A stretch of 64,000 nucleotides of DNA, from NCBI GenBank assembly GCA_019359375.1, contig JAHHHL010000002.1, positions 62,001-126,000 of the forward strand, given 5' to 3'. Both the position numbers and the translations under genes were made by a program. This DNA is from Lyngbya sp. HA4199-MV5. GTDB lineage: Bacteria; Cyanobacteriota; Cyanobacteriia; Leptolyngbyales; Leptolyngbyaceae. Shown one piece after another: positions 62,187-64,000 of this stretch; positions within the stretch are counted from its first letter, which is position 1; each line of letters begins with the position of its first letter. The notes below the pieces were generated by a model. It was not told the DNA's origin and ran no database searches. It was given only the letters and a program-made list of their open reading frames with translations.

Positions 62187-62888
62187 ATGTTAAGAGAACT
62201 TGATCGTAATCTTTGGGTTGCTGAACAACCCCTGCGATATTTTGGACTCAGTGTTGGCACTAGAATGACGATCGTGCGGCTTGCTGATGGTGAATTAGCC
62301 CTTATTTCCCCGATTCAAATCAGTGATGCAGTCGTCAGTCAGCTTGACAAACTTGGGGCAGTGAAGCATATTATTGCGCCTAATCTTTATCACTATTTGT
62401 TTGTAGACCACGTTAAAGCAATTTACCCCAACGCGACCTTGTGGGCTGCACCAGGGTTAGAAGCCAAAAAACCAGAGCTGTCGATCGATCAGATCATTGG
62501 TGGTCATACAACCAATGGTTGGGCTGGGCTAGAAACGGTCTTTTTTGATGGATTCAGAACGATTGGTTTAAGCGGTTTCGATGCGCTCAATGAGTGTGTT
62601 TTCTTTCACGCTGCAAGCCACACACTGATCTTGACGGATACTGCCTTTCATTTTGATGACAGCTTTCCCATCATCACTCAATTAGCTACGAGAGTCCTTG
62701 GAGGCTATAAACGCTTAAGCCCGTCGATATTGGAACGCATTGCCACCACAGAAAAAGAGAAAGTGAGAAAATCAGTTGAGAAAGTTCTAACCTGGGACTT
62801 TGAGCGCGTCATTATGGCTCACGGTAGCATCATCAATAGCAATGGGAAGGAGCAGTTTAAGCGAGGGTACGACCAGTTTTTAGGGTGA
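62187..62888 (+). CDS. DUF4336 family protein (MBL-like)
   Basis: 233-residue protein of the DUF4336 family, distantly related to metallo-beta-lactamase folds. LRELDRNLWVAEQPLRYFGL opens it, and APNLYHYLFVDHVKAIYPNA and ERVIMAHGSII carry possible metal ligands. No hydrolytic activity is established. It is a single gene. Confidence 0.82.
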   Translation: MLRELDRNLWVAEQPLRYFGLSVGTRMTIVRLADGELALISPIQISDAVVSQLDKLGAVKHIIAPNLYHYLFVDHVKAIYPNATLWAAPGLEAKKPELSIDQIIGGHTTNGWAGLETVFFDGFRTIGLSGFDALNECVFFHAASHTLILTDTAFHFDDSFPIITQLATRVLGGYKRLSPSILERIATTEKEKVRKSVEKVLTWDFERVIMAHGSIINSNGKEQFKRGYDQFLG

Positions 62889-63021
62889 GTGGGAAAGGAG
62901 ATTACCTAACAACGGCGTGCTGCCAAAAAACTGGAATTGTTGGTTCTGGAATCGTTAGTTGAGTGACTGGATTTGCTTACATTTAGTGAGTACGATCGCG
63001 CAATCAAACAACACCAAGCAC

Positions 63022-63060
63022 CAAAAAGGGCAACACATTAGTACAGAATGCGTTGCCCTT
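63022..63060 (-). terminator. Rho-independent terminator of the carotenoid protein gene
   Basis: AAGGGCAACACATT (63026-63039) pairs with AATGCGTTGCCCTT (63047-63060), giving a 14-base stem with one wobble. On the minus strand the stem runs into TTTTT, about 60 bases after the stop of the helical carotenoid protein gene. Confidence 0.85.
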
Positions 63061-63119
63061 ATTCATTGGTAGTGAATATTAGTAGTGGGTCGATCGCTGA
63101 CAACCGATCGCCAATCTAC

Positions 63120-63620
63120 TTACAGACCTGTTTCGCTATCGTGTTCCACTGCATTTGGATCCACACCCATTGGCGAAACAATGTCGCGGAAGAGCGTAAT
63201 TTGCTCATTAAACTCCAACTGCTTAATCTGGCTGAATAGAAACTCTGCGGCACCGGGAAGCTCGTAGTTAGAAGGCACAGGAATAATTGTGCCATTATCC
63301 ATGCCTTGAGCCAGCAAATACCAGAACAGCAGCTTAGTGGTATCGCCGAGCGCACCGTACTCCCGTGCAAGCTGCGTATTTTTATGAGTGATCAAATCAC
63401 GCTGTAGCTGCAATTGTTCCTCATGCGACAGTTCTTTGACCTGATTGAACAGCCCCTCGGCGATCGCAGGCGAGGCGGTACTGGCTCCGGGTGCAGCAGG
63501 TGTGATGGACTCGCCCATCTCAGTGTAGATAAACCAGAACAAGGCTAACTGCTGATCAACATCCAGGTTTTGAAATGCTTTAACTTGCTCACTGTTGGAA
63601 CTTGATGTGGTGTATGTCAT
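63120..63620 (-). CDS. Helical carotenoid protein (OCP N-terminal domain homolog)
   Basis: 166-residue all-helical protein homologous to the N-terminal, carotenoid-binding half of the orange carotenoid protein. FQNLDVDQQLALFWFIYTEM, SITPAAPG, ALGDTTKLLFWYLLAQGMDN and EQITLFRDIVSPMGVDP are characteristic. Without the regulatory C-terminal domain, such proteins quench singlet oxygen or phycobilisome energy. A strong terminator follows. No OCP C-terminal-like partner is in the window. Confidence 0.9.
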   Translation of the reverse strand: MTYTTSSSNSEQVKAFQNLDVDQQLALFWFIYTEMGESITPAAPGASTASPAIAEGLFNQVKELSHEEQLQLQRDLITHKNTQLAREYGALGDTTKLLFWYLLAQGMDNGTIIPVPSNYELPGAAEFLFSQIKQLEFNEQITLFRDIVSPMGVDPNAVEHDSETGL

Positions 63621-63777
63621 AAAAACCTCGTCCTATCATCTTTACGTAATGTAACGATGCTGGGATCATGATTAAACCCACTACAGATAGAAGCCCAACC
63701 CTCTCCCACAGACAGAGGAAAAACAGGAGTACCTGGATAACCCTTACGGATGAAAGCATTCACTGTAGGAATTAACC

Positions 63778-64000
63778 ATGCCAGGACAGATGCTTGAGGG
63801 CAAAGTTGCTGTCATTACAGGCGCAGGCTCTGGTCTCGGTCGAGCGGCAGCATTACTGCTAGCACAGGAAGGGGCAATCATCGCCACGATCGATCGCACG
63901 CCCGAAGACAGCCAGGAGACGATCAACAAAGTGCAGCAGAACGGCGGCAAGGGATTAGTGACGATCGCCGACATTGGGCAGCCCGATCAGGTGCAACAAG
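63778..64000 (+). CDS. Short-chain dehydrogenase/reductase, 3' end cut by window
   Basis: The first 74 residues of an SDR family oxidoreductase; the gene runs past the window end. The N-terminal Rossmann motif KVAVITGAGSGLGRAAALLL (TGxxxGxG) and the Asp after the second strand (IATIDR) favour an NAD-type cofactor. The substrate cannot be judged from the visible part. Confidence 0.85.
   Translation, partial: MPGQMLEGKVAVITGAGSGLGRAAALLLAQEGAIIATIDRTPEDSQETINKVQQNGGKGLVTIADIGQPDQVQQ

Overview
The window is chromosomal DNA from a cyanobacterium. The evidence is the very frequent HIP1 octamer GCGATCGC, long purine- or pyrimidine-rich intergenic tracts, and a typical cyanobacterial gene set: SufR with sufBCDS, both ferredoxin:thioredoxin reductase subunits, cyAbrB, a cyanobacterial-type glutamate-cysteine ligase, helical carotenoid protein, Ycf33/DUF751, DUF3727, a GUN4 domain and a Dam-type GATC methylase. 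A filamentous or Leptolyngbya-like lineage fits the repeat content, but I cannot fix the genus from the sequence alone.

Layout. 0-8.8 kb: secD-secF with a small membrane protein, a large LysM/M23 cell-wall hydrolase, trmL and gshA, all on the minus strand. 9.2-18.3 kb: an ammonium transporter followed by an SGNH hydrolase, a SagB-like double nitroreductase, a Spy-like periplasmic protein, cyAbrB with a tiny membrane protein, a ClC-CBS channel and a zinc-ribbon protein. 18.4-26.8 kb: two small unknown genes, then sufR divergent from ftrC-sufB-(two guest genes)-sufC-sufD-sufS, with two SufR operator palindromes between them. 26.9-30.4 kb: small housekeeping and unknown genes (TspO, cyclophilin, Nudix, VOC).

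30.5-43.2 kb is the accessory part. It holds two intact toxin-antitoxin pairs (PIN-type and ParDE), three decayed ones (MntA/HepT, a RelB/RelE-like pair upstream of a TIR gene, and a RelE pseudogene beside an intact antitoxin), a decayed DUF29 copy, and two unusual TIR proteins: TIR-(PUA/EVE-like)-GUN4 and TIR-pterin-carbinolamine-dehydratase-ribbon-helix-helix. Core genes (pepA, a dam-like gene, rbfA, a GH3 glycosidase) are interleaved. 43.2-64 kb returns to core content: asnS, proB, yqeG, an mltG-DUF3727-ruvX-GNAT gene cluster, a CLC-F type fluoride exporter, a TPR protein, rpiA, an SPFH/NfeD pair, a PP2C phosphatase, ftrV, DUF4336, helical carotenoid protein and a truncated SDR gene.

Two dispersed non-coding element families stand out. 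One is a 126-128 bp MITE-like element with 17-bp terminal inverted repeats (five copies); the other is a ~115-135 bp element (two copies). In four of these seven copies the edge of the element supplies the stop codon of the neighbouring gene. The strongest candidates for something undescribed are the two TIR fusion proteins and the protease-like/nuclease-like pair inserted inside the suf operon. All product names come from reading the sequence by eye; no database search was possible.
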